This document shows, piece by piece, positions 27,522 to 35,614 of a stretch of 64,000 bases of DNA; within the stretch, counting starts at the first letter, position 1; every line of letters starts with the position of its first letter. The DNA comes from Pseudomonas sp. DC1.2 (lineage in GTDB: Bacteria; Pseudomonadota; Gammaproteobacteria; Pseudomonadales; Pseudomonadaceae): contig NZ_CP133782.1 in the NCBI RefSeq assembly GCF_034351645.1, positions 2,919,001 to 2,983,000 of the forward strand, given 5' to 3'. Made by a program: the position numbers and the translations under genes. The notes under the pieces were generated by a model, which saw only the letters and a program-made list of their open reading frames with translations, had not been told where the DNA came from and ran no database searches.

Positions 27522-28757
27522 TCAATGCATCAGGTCGGCAAAGGACAGGAACATGACGTTGTCGTGCTTGAGCACTTGCTGCTCGCACTCGATCACCGCC
27601 AGGCCGTCAGCCCAGCACGCAGCCGTCAACATTGCCGAGCTTTGCTGAGGGTGCAGCGCAACGCTCAATTGGCCGTCGGTGCCGGGGGTCAATCTGGCCC
27701 GCAGATACTGGCGGCGCTTGTTACGTTGCAACCAGTCGAAGCCGGCCGGCACGACCAATGGCGCCGGCATTACGTGCGTCACGCCCTGTGCCCTGAGGAG
27801 AAATGGACGCACGACCACCAACGCGGTAATCAACGCCGCCGAAGGATTGCCCGGCATGCCGATCCAGGGTTTGCCGGCGACTTCGCCAAAAGCCAGGGGT
27901 TTCCCCGGCTGAATGGCCAGCCGCCAGAAATCCAGGCTGCCCAGTTCCTTGATCGCCTGTTTAAGATGGTCTTCCTCGCCGACCGAGACGCCACCGGAAC
28001 TCAGCAGCAAGTCGCACTCAGAAGACGCGAGACTCAAGGCATGTCGGCTGGCAGCCAACTCATCCACCATGACGCCGTAGTCATGCACCTCAACGCCCCA
28101 GCCACGCAACAACGCGGCCAGGCAATAGCGATTGCTGTTGTAAATCTGCCCCCGTGCCAAGGCATCGCCCGGTTCGCGCAGCTCATTGCCGCTGCTGAGC
28201 AAACACACCTGCAATGGTCGATAAACCTCGACCCGCGCCACGCCCGCACCCGCCAGCAACCCCAGTTCTTGTGGGCGCAGGCGTTTGCCGGCCTTGAGCA
28301 ACAGATCTCCACGGTGAACCTCTTCACCTTCTTTGCGCACGTGATCACCCACGTTGACGGACGGGAACCAGACGCGCTCACCCTCGATCCGACAGCGCTC
28401 TTGCGGCACGACCGTATCGGCCCCCGCAGGCAATGGCGCGCCGGTAAAAATCTGCACCGCCTGCTGCGCGAGCAATGGCGAGCCGGCCCGATCCCCGGCA
28501 GCAATTCGCCCGCCAATGGGCAAGCAACCACCCTGCAAAGGCAGGTCGGCTGCCCGGAGCGCGTAACCGTCCATGGCGCTGTTGTCCCAGGCTGGCAGGT
28601 TCACCAAGGAGTGAATGTCCGTCGCCAGCACTCGCCCCAAGGCTTGATCCAGAGCGATCAGTTGCGCCACGGGGGGTGGCGGCGCCTGATCCAGCAGACG
28701 GTGGATCGCCTCGTCCACCGGGATCAGCTTGCCGAGGTCGCACACCCGACCGCTCAT
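27522..28757 (-). CDS. moeA: MoeA, molybdopterin molybdenumtransferase
   Basis: 411 residues. Conserved segments are LVNLPAWDNSAMDGYALRA, QIFTGAPLPAGADTVVPQE, GVARVEVYRPLQVCLLSSGNEL, LLSSGGVSVGEEDH and GMPGNPSAAL. It inserts molybdate into adenylylated molybdopterin. It overlaps moaB by four bases. Nitrite and NO reduction do not need molybdenum, so this gene presumably serves nitrate reductase or formate dehydrogenase encoded elsewhere. Confidence 0.95.
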   Translation of the reverse strand: MSGRVCDLGKLIPVDEAIHRLLDQAPPPPVAQLIALDQALGRVLATDIHSLVNLPAWDNSAMDGYALRAADLPLQGGCLPIGGRIAAGDRAGSPLLAQQAVQIFTGAPLPAGADTVVPQERCRIEGERVWFPSVNVGDHVRKEGEEVHRGDLLLKAGKRLRPQELGLLAGAGVARVEVYRPLQVCLLSSGNELREPGDALARGQIYNSNRYCLAALLRGWGVEVHDYGVMVDELAASRHALSLASSECDLLLSSGGVSVGEEDHLKQAIKELGSLDFWRLAIQPGKPLAFGEVAGKPWIGMPGNPSAALITALVVVRPFLLRAQGVTHVMPAPLVVPAGFDWLQRNKRRQYLRARLTPGTDGQLSVALHPQQSSAMLTAACWADGLAVIECEQQVLKHDNVMFLSFADLMH

Positions 28758-29314
28758 GAGCGCGTCTCGCAGGCATCAATGCCTGGTTGCGATTGCGGCT
28801 TCAAATGCGGGGCGAAATTGCAGGGCCCGGTGCGACTGTCCAGTTGCTCCAGCAATATCATGTTCCAGGCTGTCCGGCAGGCACCTGGCGAACCCGGGAC
28901 GCAACACACCAACACGCCGTTGCTCATTCCAGCCAGTGCCCGTGACTGCAAACTGGACATGCCGATTTCCGCCAGGGATACCTGGCGGAACAGTTCGCCA
29001 AAGCCTTCAACATGTTTGTCGAGTAGCGGCAAAACCGCTTGCGGCGTGTTGTCGCGCGCGGTGAAACCGGTGCCGCCGGTCATCAGTACGACTTGCACCT
29101 GGGGGTCGGCAATCCACCGGGAAACGGTGGCGCGGATCTGATAAATGTCGTCCTTGACCAGCGCCCGGTCGATCAACACATGCCCGGCGGTTTGCAGCAA
29201 ATCAGTCAGGGTTTGCCCTGAGGTATCAGTGTCAAAGGTGCGTGTATCGCTGATGGTCAGCACGGCGATGTTTAGGGGAACAAACGTGTGTTGCGCCAAA
29301 TGGGCCATATCCAA
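28754..29314 (-). CDS. moaB: MoaB/MogA-type molybdopterin adenylyltransferase
   Basis: 186 residues with LNIAVLTISDTRTFDTDTSGQ, VVLMTGGTGFTARDNTPQAV and ALAGMSNGVLVCCVPGSPGACRTAW, the MoCF-fold signatures. It activates molybdopterin before MoeA adds the metal, and is translationally coupled to moeA (ATGA overlap). The spacing to pdxH (29315-29408) is short and I see no clear promoter element there. Confidence 0.93.
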   Translation of the reverse strand: MDMAHLAQHTFVPLNIAVLTISDTRTFDTDTSGQTLTDLLQTAGHVLIDRALVKDDIYQIRATVSRWIADPQVQVVLMTGGTGFTARDNTPQAVLPLLDKHVEGFGELFRQVSLAEIGMSSLQSRALAGMSNGVLVCCVPGSPGACRTAWNMILLEQLDSRTGPCNFAPHLKPQSQPGIDACETRS

Positions 29315-29408
29315 GCCTTCCCGTCGATGAGGGTTTGGCCAAGCCTGAACCGGAATGATGGCCAGGCCTATTCCTCCAACGAGGTACCTCCACAGGGCGA
29401 ATCAAGAC

Positions 29409-30056
29409 TTAAGGCGCCAGACGGGTGCGATACCATTCGCCGTTCTGCAAACGGTAATCGAGGCGGTCATGCAGGCGGTCGACACGCCCCTGCCAGAACT
29501 CCAGCCGATGTGGGCGCAGGCAGTAGCCGCCCCAATGTTCCGGTCGCGGCACGCTCTGGCCAACGAAACGCTTGATGGTATCGGCCAACAGCGAATCAAG
29601 TGTCGCCCGACTGGCCAGCGTCCGGCTCTGGGGTGAAGCCCAGGCACCCAGGCGACTGGCCACCGAGCGCGAATCGAAGTACGCGTCCGAGAGCTGCGGA
29701 TCGAGCCTGGACACCGGTCCTTCAATACGCACCTGACGCTCCAGCCCCGGCCAGAAAAATGTCATCGCAGCATTCGGGTTGGCGGCCAGTTGTAGCCCTT
29801 TGTCGCTCTGGTAATTGCCAAAAAACGTAAAGCCGTCGTCGCTCAAGCCCTTGAGCAGCAGGACCCGGCAGTGCGGTCGCCCGTCACTGTCGACCGTCGC
29901 CAACATCATGCTGTTGGCCTCGACAGGCGCGCACTCGGTGTCCCGCGCTTGCTGCATCCACTGTCGAAACATGGCCAGGGGATCGTCCAGCGCGGCCTCA
30001 TCCTGCAAGCCGTTAAGGGTGTAGTTGCGGCGCATCTGGGCCAGGGAAAGAGGCAT
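29409..30056 (-). CDS. pdxH: PdxH, pyridoxamine/pyridoxine 5'-phosphate oxidase
   Basis: 215 residues from [15 protein letters not shown] and substrate motifs are intact ([74 protein letters not shown]). It makes PLP using O2 as electron acceptor. A perfect DNR-type box lies 56 nt upstream, so it appears to be switched on under low oxygen/NO, which is odd for an oxidase. Pseudomonads carry a housekeeping pdxH elsewhere, so this is probably a second copy. Confidence 0.92.
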   Translation of the reverse strand: MPLSLAQMRRNYTLNGLQDEAALDDPLAMFRQWMQQARDTECAPVEANSMMLATVDSDGRPHCRVLLLKGLSDDGFTFFGNYQSDKGLQLAANPNAAMTFFWPGLERQVRIEGPVSRLDPQLSDAYFDSRSVASRLGAWASPQSRTLASRATLDSLLADTIKRFVGQSVPRPEHWGGYCLRPHRLEFWQGRVDRLHDRLDYRLQNGEWYRTRLAP

Positions 30057-30111
30057 GACAGTGATCTCCGGAGGATTTTGCCCAGTGTGCGAGCCACTGG
30101 GCGAAGCCACC

Positions 30112-30125
30112 TTGATCACCATCAA
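30112..30125. promoter_or_regulatory. FNR/DNR box upstream of pdxH
   Basis: TTGATCACCATCAA, a perfect match to TTGAT-N4-ATCAA, 56 nt before the pdxH start and just beyond the norR stop. Confidence 0.8.
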
Positions 30126-30144
30126 CATGCCCCGCCGCGCCGGC

Positions 30145-31674
30145 TTATTTAAGACGAAGCCGCCGGGCCAATTTATGCAGATTGCTCGGATCGACGTCCA
30201 ACAGTCGCGCGGCGCTGGCCCAGTTGTCCCCGGAAAGACTCAGGGCGTGAAGAATTTTTTGCCGCTGACAGTCATCAACGGCGTCGCCCAAGGCCTGGAA
30301 CGGCGCATCAGACATCACCTCTGGCAGCCGTTCGAGGAGCATCCCCGACGCCCCCATCGCACTGTCGAGGTCGAGGACTTGCGGCTCTAGCGTCATGATC
30401 AACGCCCGACTGGTGCCGCGACTGAGTTGCTTCAACGCAGCGCGACTGATCACATGTTCCAGCTCGCGCACATTGCCCGGCCAGGTATACGCCAGCAAGC
30501 TGCGCTCGGCCGCTGGCGACAAACGCAAACCACGCAGGCCAAGCCGCGCCCGGTTGAGTTCAAGGAAATGCCCGGCGAGCATCAACACATCGTTACCGCG
30601 CTCGCGCAGAGGCGGAATCGGCACCGGGTACACCGAGAGCCGGTGATACAGGTCAGCCCGAAACACGCCGTCGCGGATGCTGTCGGGCAGGTGCCGGTTA
30701 GTCGCGGCGATAATCCGTACATCCACGTGCAACGGTTTATCCGCCCCCAAGCGCTGGATCTCGCCGTTTTGCAAAGTGCGTAACAGTTTCGCCTGAACGC
30801 TTAACGGCAACTCACCGACTTCATCGAGAAACAGTGTGCCCCCGTTGGCGGCATCGAAACGTCCGGCGCGGTCACTGGTGGCGCCGGAAAAGGCGCCTTT
30901 GACATGCCCGAACAACTCACTCTCTGCCAGCGATTCCGGCAACGCGGCGCAGTTGACCTGCACCAACGGCTTGTGACTGCGCCGTGACAAACGATGCAGG
31001 CGCCGGGCAAACAACTCTTTGCCGACGCCGGTTTCGCCCAACAGCAACACCGGCAGATCAGAATCCGCCAGCACATCCAGCTCATTCAGCAACTGGTGTA
31101 ACACCTCACTCTGTCCAAGGATTTCGCCTTCATCGGCGGGCAAACGCACGTCTTGAAGATCGCTGCGGGACAGGCGCAAGCTGCGGTTTTCCTGTTCAAG
31201 CCGGGTGACGCGCACGGCCGCTTCGATCTGCAAGGTGCAACGCTTGAGTTCCTCACGCGCTCGGCTGTCGAAGGTGCCGGCATGCAACGCATCGAGGGTA
31301 ATGGCGCCCCAGATCCGCCCCTCCACATACAGGCTCACGCCCATGCAGTCATGCACCGGCAACGGTTCACCGACATGGTTGTCGAGCAAGCCGTCGTAGG
31401 GGTCCGGCAAGCGGCTGTCAGGCTCGAACCAGGTCGGCTCGCGTGACGCCATGATCGCTGCCAGTCGCGGATGCTGAGCGATGACAAACCGGCGTCCCAA
31501 TGCTTCATGAACCAAACCCACCGTCGCGACAGGTCGCAGGCTATCTTCGTCCAGACGCAGCAATCCCACGGCACCGCTGTTGAAATATTCACGCAGGGTC
31601 TGGACCAGTCGCTGGAACCGTACCGCATTGGGCAACTCGACAATCAGGTCGGCTGCCAGGCTTTCTCGCAGCAT
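30145..31674 (-). CDS. norR: NorR/FhpR-type NO-responsive sigma-54 activator
   Basis: 509 residues from [14 protein letters not shown]. It has an N-terminal GAF domain (about 20-165), an AAA+ domain with Walker A GETGVGKE, the sigma-54 contact loop GAFSGA (Ser in place of Thr in GAFTGA), Walker [14 protein letters not shown] and the R-finger region [13 protein letters not shown], and a Fis-type HTH ([23 protein letters not shown]). It senses NO and activates the divergent dnrN gene. NorR-like palindromes and sigma-54 promoters occur at 31.7 and 34.4-34.5 kb. Confidence 0.94.
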   Translation of the reverse strand: MLRESLAADLIVELPNAVRFQRLVQTLREYFNSGAVGLLRLDEDSLRPVATVGLVHEALGRRFVIAQHPRLAAIMASREPTWFEPDSRLPDPYDGLLDNHVGEPLPVHDCMGVSLYVEGRIWGAITLDALHAGTFDSRAREELKRCTLQIEAAVRVTRLEQENRSLRLSRSDLQDVRLPADEGEILGQSEVLHQLLNELDVLADSDLPVLLLGETGVGKELFARRLHRLSRRSHKPLVQVNCAALPESLAESELFGHVKGAFSGATSDRAGRFDAANGGTLFLDEVGELPLSVQAKLLRTLQNGEIQRLGADKPLHVDVRIIAATNRHLPDSIRDGVFRADLYHRLSVYPVPIPPLRERGNDVLMLAGHFLELNRARLGLRGLRLSPAAERSLLAYTWPGNVRELEHVISRAALKQLSRGTSRALIMTLEPQVLDLDSAMGASGMLLERLPEVMSDAPFQALGDAVDDCQRQKILHALSLSGDNWASAARLLDVDPSNLHKLARRLRLK

Positions 31675-31701
31675 GGTAGTAATCACCCTCTATGGTTGGA
31701 T

Positions 31702-31723
31702 TCACCCTAAAGTGTCAGGGTGA
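31702..31723. promoter_or_regulatory. NorR-like palindrome upstream of dnrN
   Basis: TCACCCT-N8-AGGGTGA. The same AGGGT/ACCCT arms occur at 34417-34479. A further half-site TCACCCT is at 31683-31689. It sits about 50 nt upstream of the sigma-54 promoter, the position expected for an enhancer-binding protein. Confidence 0.65.
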
Positions 31724-31746
31724 CAATCACCACAACTTAAATATTA

Positions 31747-31760
31747 TTGATAATTTTCAA
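31747..31760. promoter_or_regulatory. FNR/DNR box upstream of dnrN
   Basis: TTGATAATTTTCAA, nine of ten consensus positions, between the NorR-like palindrome and the sigma-54 promoter. Confidence 0.65.
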
Positions 31761-31771
31761 CATGTTAAATA

Positions 31772-31787
31772 TGGCATGCCGGATGCA
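31772..31787 (+). promoter_or_regulatory. Sigma-54 promoter of dnrN
   Basis: TGGCATGCCGGATGCA, with GG-N10-GC spacing, 42 nt upstream of the dnrN ATG. Confidence 0.8.
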
Positions 31788-31828
31788 ATGTGCCTGGGGA
31801 ACCGTTGAAATCCAAACAAGGAACCCTC

Positions 31829-32503
31829 ATGAGCCAGACCCTACTGGAACAAAGCCTCGGCCAACTGGCCTGCGACATTCCCGGCGCCACCCGGATTTTT
31901 CACACCTTCAAACTGGACTTCTGTTGCGGTGGCCATAAAAGCCTGCGTGAAGCAGCCATGGGTAAAGACCTTGACCCGATGTTGATTGCCGACGCTCTGC
32001 ACATCCTGCAAGGAGTCGGCGAAACTCAACTTGACTGGCGCAACGAACCGTCGCAAGAGTTGATCGCTCACCTCCTCACCCGCTACCACGCCCGCCACCG
32101 CGAGCAACTGCCGGAGCTGATCCGCCTGGCCCGTCGGGTTGAGCACGTCCACGGGGCGCGCAGCAGTTGCCCCAACGGCTTGGCCGACCTGCTAACCGAC
32201 ATTCAACAAGAACTCGAAGGCCACATGCTCAAGGAGGAACAAGTGCTCTTCCCGATGCTGCTACAAGGCATCGGCCCCCAGGCTGCCCCGCCGATCCAGG
32301 TGCTGCGCTTCGAACATGATCAACATGGCCAGGCGCTGGAAAAACTCCTGGCACTGACCAACAACATCACCCCGCCAGCGGATGCCTGTAACACCTGGCG
32401 CGCCTTGTATCGCGGGTTGCTGGAGTTTCGCGATGACCTGATGCAACACATCCATCTGGAAAACAATGTGCTGTTCGTAAACGCCCTGAACCCCCGTCAT
32501 TGA
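31829..32503 (+). CDS. dnrN: DnrN/YtfE, repair-of-iron-centres di-iron protein
   Basis: 224 residues from MSQTLLEQSLGQLACDIPG, with AAGGA upstream. The N-terminal ScdA_N domain contains LDFCCGG (Cys32-Cys33). A hemerythrin-like four-helix domain follows, with iron ligands in LTRYHARHREQLPEL, LEGHMLKEEQVLFP, FEHDQHG and HIHLENNVLF. RIC proteins repair Fe-S clusters damaged by NO. It is under NorR/sigma-54 and DNR-type control by sequence. Confidence 0.93.
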   Translation: MSQTLLEQSLGQLACDIPGATRIFHTFKLDFCCGGHKSLREAAMGKDLDPMLIADALHILQGVGETQLDWRNEPSQELIAHLLTRYHARHREQLPELIRLARRVEHVHGARSSCPNGLADLLTDIQQELEGHMLKEEQVLFPMLLQGIGPQAAPPIQVLRFEHDQHGQALEKLLALTNNITPPADACNTWRALYRGLLEFRDDLMQHIHLENNVLFVNALNPRH

Positions 32504-32521
32504 TCGATTGCCGCTTACCCC

Positions 32522-32556
32522 AAACCCGCGCCAGCCCACCGGTTGTCGCGGGTTTT
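32522..32556 (+). terminator. Terminator after dnrN
   Basis: AAACCCGCG paired with CGCGGGTTT, followed by a short T-rich tail, 19 nt past the dnrN stop. It may also serve the convergent CopD-like gene. Confidence 0.65.
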
Positions 32557-32578
32557 GTCTGTCGGGGACTGTTGGCGC

Positions 32579-33019
32579 TCAGCCATGCCAATAGAACATG
32601 GCCTTGGCGAGGATCACGATCAACACCATGTGCCCGAGGATGCTACGGCGAATCCAGCTCGCCCGGGTGGTGGTCAGGCGTGAGCTTTTCAGCCAATACG
32701 CCAACAGCAAATAATGACCGATGATGCTTAGGGCCAACAGGATCTTCAGGCTCAGCATCGTGCCAAAAATGCTGGCCAGCGGCTGACTCAAAGCGCCACG
32801 GTACTGCCACGCCAAACTGATGCCTGCGCCATACAACAGCAACACCACGCCATGCAGCACCTTGCGCGAACGCACGGCAATCGCCTGATCCGCCGTCGAC
32901 TGTGGCGCCTCCGGCAACTGTTGGCGGGCGTGATGCCAGATCACTACGTCGAAAAACAGCGTGCCAATGAAGGCGATCGCCGCGAGCAAGTGGGTCACCA
33001 ACAAAATGGGATACATCAC
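32579..33019 (-). CDS. CopD-like four-helix membrane protein
   Basis: 146 residues with four hydrophobic helices. Conserved histidines sit in helix 1 (LVTHLLAAIAFIGTLFF), helix 3 (LALSIIGHYLLLAYW) and helix 4 (SILGHMVLIVILAKAMFY), suggesting heme or copper ligation. It follows nnrS on the same strand after 25 nt. A paralogue with the same histidines is at 54201-54644, on the far side of the island. Its function is unknown. CopD family members are annotated as copper-resistance or heme-binding proteins. Confidence 0.8.
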   Translation of the reverse strand: MMYPILLVTHLLAAIAFIGTLFFDVVIWHHARQQLPEAPQSTADQAIAVRSRKVLHGVVLLLYGAGISLAWQYRGALSQPLASIFGTMLSLKILLALSIIGHYLLLAYWLKSSRLTTTRASWIRRSILGHMVLIVILAKAMFYWHG

Positions 33020-33044
33020 TGACCACCTCCCTCATGTCGCCGGC

Positions 33045-34235
33045 TCAACCCGGATGACCGTCAACCCGAGTGCGCAGCAGCATCGGCCCGTAACGCCAGG
33101 CGTACAGCGCAAACGCCAGCGCCCAGCACAGGCCGGCCAGCCACAACGCCAACAGCGGCAAAAACAGGATCAACACGACCCGACTGAGGCACGCCAGATT
33201 GAGCAAAATAAACGCCAGGGTCATGCCCGATGGAGGCTTCAGGGGGCGGCCGGTATGACCCAGGCTGACCCGCGCGATCATCGCCAGTACCAAGCCACCC
33301 ATGGCACCGATTGTCAGGCAATGCACCGCCAGACTCGGGTTGATCGGTACACCGAAATGCCACAGCGCCATGCCCAGGCACGCCGCCGCCAACCAGCCAT
33401 AGGCCAGGTGCAGTGACCACAACAACGGCACACGCCAGAGTGCCCGATCATGCCAGCGAACAAGGCGCACAACATGCCCCGCCGCCAACACCGCGAACAG
33501 CAGACCCACCCAGACATTGGGGTTGAGCGCCGGTCCCGCCGCATAAAGCAACGCAACCAGTGGCGAACCGATCAACAACAGCCAATCCAGCCACGGCCAG
33601 GGAGCAACGCCCTCGACCCGACCAAGACCACGCTGGGTGAAAAACGGAATGACCCTCCCGCCGATCAACCCCATCATCGCCGCCACCAGCCAGATGCCGA
33701 TCAGCACGCCTTGGCGCTGCCAGCCTTGATGACCGTCGAGCAGGCCGTAAAGCGACAACCCATCGGCCACGGCCAACAGCAGCAACACCACCACAATCGG
33801 GTAATTACGTTTCTGCCGCGCTTTCCACAGGCTGATACCCATGAGCAACGCCACCGCCAACGGGAACGCCAACTCCAGTACCGCGAGCAGCGGCCACGGC
33901 GCATTGACCAGCCAGGCCGCCCGCGCGCACAACCACAGCAACGCCAGCGCCGCGAGGGGGGTTGCGCTGATACCTGGACGACTGGTCCAGGTCTGCACCG
34001 CCGTCAGCAAAAAGCCTGCGATGATCGCCAGCCCGAACCCGAACAACAGTTCATGCCGATGCCAGCCCAGCCAACCGCCAGCCGGTGTCCAGTGGGCTAT
34101 CGAACCGCTGAAAGCGGCCAGCCAGAGCGGTATGACCAGCACTGCCAACAGGCAGCCCGCGAGGAAAAAGGGCCGGAAGGCCAACCGTAACAGCGGCGGG
34201 ATCGCCATCGCTTTACGGCGCTCAAGCACTTGCAT
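33045..34235 (-). CDS. nnrS: NnrS, heme-copper NO-tolerance membrane protein
   Basis: 396 residues with about twelve membrane helices. NnrS signatures are LLRLAFRPFFLAG, GGWLGWHRHELLFGFGLAIIAGFLLTAVQTWT, GGRVIPFFTQRG and HCLTIGAMGGLVLAMIARVSLGHTGRPL. NnrS lowers NO damage to metal centres. The start at 34235 has GAGGAG upstream. Upstream DNA shared with dnr contains a DNR-type box and NorR-like palindromes. Confidence 0.93.
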   Translation of the reverse strand: MQVLERRKAMAIPPLLRLAFRPFFLAGCLLAVLVIPLWLAAFSGSIAHWTPAGGWLGWHRHELLFGFGLAIIAGFLLTAVQTWTSRPGISATPLAALALLWLCARAAWLVNAPWPLLAVLELAFPLAVALLMGISLWKARQKRNYPIVVVLLLLAVADGLSLYGLLDGHQGWQRQGVLIGIWLVAAMMGLIGGRVIPFFTQRGLGRVEGVAPWPWLDWLLLIGSPLVALLYAAGPALNPNVWVGLLFAVLAAGHVVRLVRWHDRALWRVPLLWSLHLAYGWLAAACLGMALWHFGVPINPSLAVHCLTIGAMGGLVLAMIARVSLGHTGRPLKPPSGMTLAFILLNLACLSRVVLILFLPLLALWLAGLCWALAFALYAWRYGPMLLRTRVDGHPG

Positions 34236-34331
34236 AACGCCACTCCTCTAACGTGTTGCGGACCTGACACTCACCCGCAAGCGTCGAGGTAAATCCAGGG
34301 TGGATCATCGGGTATCGGCGATCAAACGCAG

Positions 34332-34345
34332 TTGTCGCAGATCAA
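34332..34345. promoter_or_regulatory. Imperfect FNR/DNR box between nnrS and dnr
   Basis: TTGTCGCAGATCAA: a perfect right half-site and a 3/5 left half-site. It could serve nnrS (97 nt away) or the rightward transcript. Confidence 0.5.
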
Positions 34346-34416
34346 GAGTGCAAGGGCCGTGCCCCCAGGCCCATCAGCGCCCGGAGCGGCGCCCTCACAT
34401 GCAACAACGAATGAAT

Positions 34417-34479
34417 CAGGGTAAAAATGACCCTTACTCGGTTATTTAAACCCTATCGAGCAGGGTCATTTTCACCCTG
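34417..34479. promoter_or_regulatory. Two NorR-like palindromes
   Basis: CAGGGT-N7-ACCCTT at 34417-34435 and CAGGGT-N7-ACCCTG at 34461-34479, 26 nt apart. They share the AGGGT/ACCCT arms seen in front of dnrN. They lie 40-100 nt upstream of a sigma-54 promoter. Confidence 0.65.
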
Positions 34480-34516
34480 ACGCTGACGTCCCCCCACAAA
34501 CAAGGGCCTCCAGGCA

Positions 34517-34532
34517 TGGCCCGCGTCTTGCT
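34517..34532 (+). promoter_or_regulatory. Sigma-54 promoter before small ORF and dnr
   Basis: TGGCCCGCGTCTTGCT, a close match to TGGCACG-N4-TTGCA with GG-N10-GC spacing, 46 nt upstream of the 29-codon ORF. Confidence 0.8.
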
Positions 34533-34577
34533 CAAGCGTCTAGAACTCAAAGAAAACCTCGATCTGCGGGAGTCATC

Positions 34578-34667
34578 ATGAAAAAAGTCATTCACTCACT
34601 GGCCTGGTTTGTGGTGTTGACCTCAGTCCTGGCCATGGCCAGCAGCCTCGCTTTGGGCCTCGTCTGA
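34578..34667 (+). CDS. 29-residue single-helix membrane peptide
   Basis: It starts MKKVIHSLAWFVVL with GGGAG six bases upstream and ends at TGA 34665-34667. Two lysines at the N-terminus are followed by one hydrophobic helix of about 20 residues and no Cys or His except His6. It is the first ORF after the sigma-54 promoter with NorR-like palindromes, and dnr follows 43 nt later. I know of no named family. It may be a NO-induced small membrane protein, or merely part of the dnr leader. Confidence 0.55.
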   Translation: MKKVIHSLAWFVVLTSVLAMASSLALGLV

Positions 34668-34710
34668 CGACGTCAGCCGACCCTTTCTCAACCTTGCAGG
34701 ATGAATTTCC

Positions 34711-35394
34711 ATGGTGCCTCATCGCGTCCACCACCAGATTTTGCGCAGTCATCATTTATTCGAACCGCTGAACGAAGAGCAGCTGGATCAATTGATGAGT
34801 AGCAGCCACTTGCTGAGCATCGACAAAGGCGAACCCTTGTTCCGACAAGGCGAGCCAGCCGACTCGTTCTATTTCGTGATCGCCGGGGCGGTGAAAATCT
34901 ACCGGCTGACACCCGATGGGCAGGAGAAAGTGTTTGAAGTCATCGGCGATCGACAAACCTTCGCCGAGGCGATGATGTTGATGGACACCCCCAACTATGT
35001 GGCCTCGGCCGAGGCGGTCTGCCCTACTCAGCTCTACCGCTTATCCAACAGCACCTACATGCGCCTGCTTCAAAGCAATAGCCGGCTGACCTTTGCGTTG
35101 CTCGGCAAGCTTTGCGTGCGTTTGCACCAAAGGGTCAATGAAATCGAAACCCTGTCGCTGAAAAACGCCACCCACCGGGTCGTGCGTTACCTGCTGACGC
35201 AACTGGTGCGCTTGCAGCCGGTTGACAGCCAATTCGAGCTGCCGATGGCCAAGCAATTGATTGCCGGGCATCTGTCGATCCAACCGGAAACGTTTTCGCG
35301 GATCATTCGGCGCCTGATCGATGAAAAAATCATCACTCAGGACGGCCGCCAGATTGCCATTCTTGATCGCCTGCGCCTGGAGCAGTTCGAGTGA
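34711..35394 (+). CDS. dnr: DNR, NO-responsive CRP/FNR-family regulator
   Basis: 227 residues. It has a cyclic-nucleotide-binding-like sensor domain (LSIDKGEPLFRQGEPADSFYFVIAGAVKIYRLTPDGQEKVFEVIG), a long dimer helix, and a C-terminal HTH (KQLIAGHLSIQPETFSRIIRRL). It lacks the N-terminal Cys cluster of FNR/ANR, as expected for heme-dependent DNR. It activates nir, nor and related promoters at TTGAT-N4-ATCAA boxes, several of which are in this window. It is likely co-transcribed with the 29-residue peptide from the sigma-54 promoter. Confidence 0.94.
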   Translation: MVPHRVHHQILRSHHLFEPLNEEQLDQLMSSSHLLSIDKGEPLFRQGEPADSFYFVIAGAVKIYRLTPDGQEKVFEVIGDRQTFAEAMMLMDTPNYVASAEAVCPTQLYRLSNSTYMRLLQSNSRLTFALLGKLCVRLHQRVNEIETLSLKNATHRVVRYLLTQLVRLQPVDSQFELPMAKQLIAGHLSIQPETFSRIIRRLIDEKIITQDGRQIAILDRLRLEQFE

Positions 35395-35591
35395 GTGCCA
35401 TGCCCGTCTGCCTGTATTGCCAACACATTAACCCGCCACAGCAATCCGAATGCCTGCGATGCGGCATGCCCCTGCCCGCGATGGCCGAACGCATCGAGGA
35501 ACGTCGACTGCACCGATTCAGGTGGTTTTGTATTGGCCTGACGATCTTTTGCATAACGATGTTTTTCGTATTGCCGCGCAGCATCAGCTGA
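35391..35591 (+). CDS. Small zinc-ribbon membrane protein (DnrP-like)
   Basis: 66 residues. It has an N-terminal zinc ribbon (CLYCQHINPPQQSECLRCG) and one C-terminal transmembrane helix (FCIGLTIFCITMFFVL). The GTG start overlaps the dnr stop (GTGA); an ATG three codons later is equally possible. Similar proteins next to dnr in other pseudomonads are annotated DnrP, with unknown function. The coupling suggests a role with DNR. Confidence 0.75.
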   Translation: MSAMPVCLYCQHINPPQQSECLRCGMPLPAMAERIEERRLHRFRWFCIGLTIFCITMFFVLPRSIS

Positions 35592-35614
35592 TGCCGCTTG
35601 ATTCAGACCGGGGC

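Noticed and set aside
27450..29141. A 563-codon open frame on the plus strand
   Set aside because: It is antisense to moeA and moaB, which have full family signatures; low-stop antisense frames are common in high-GC DNA.
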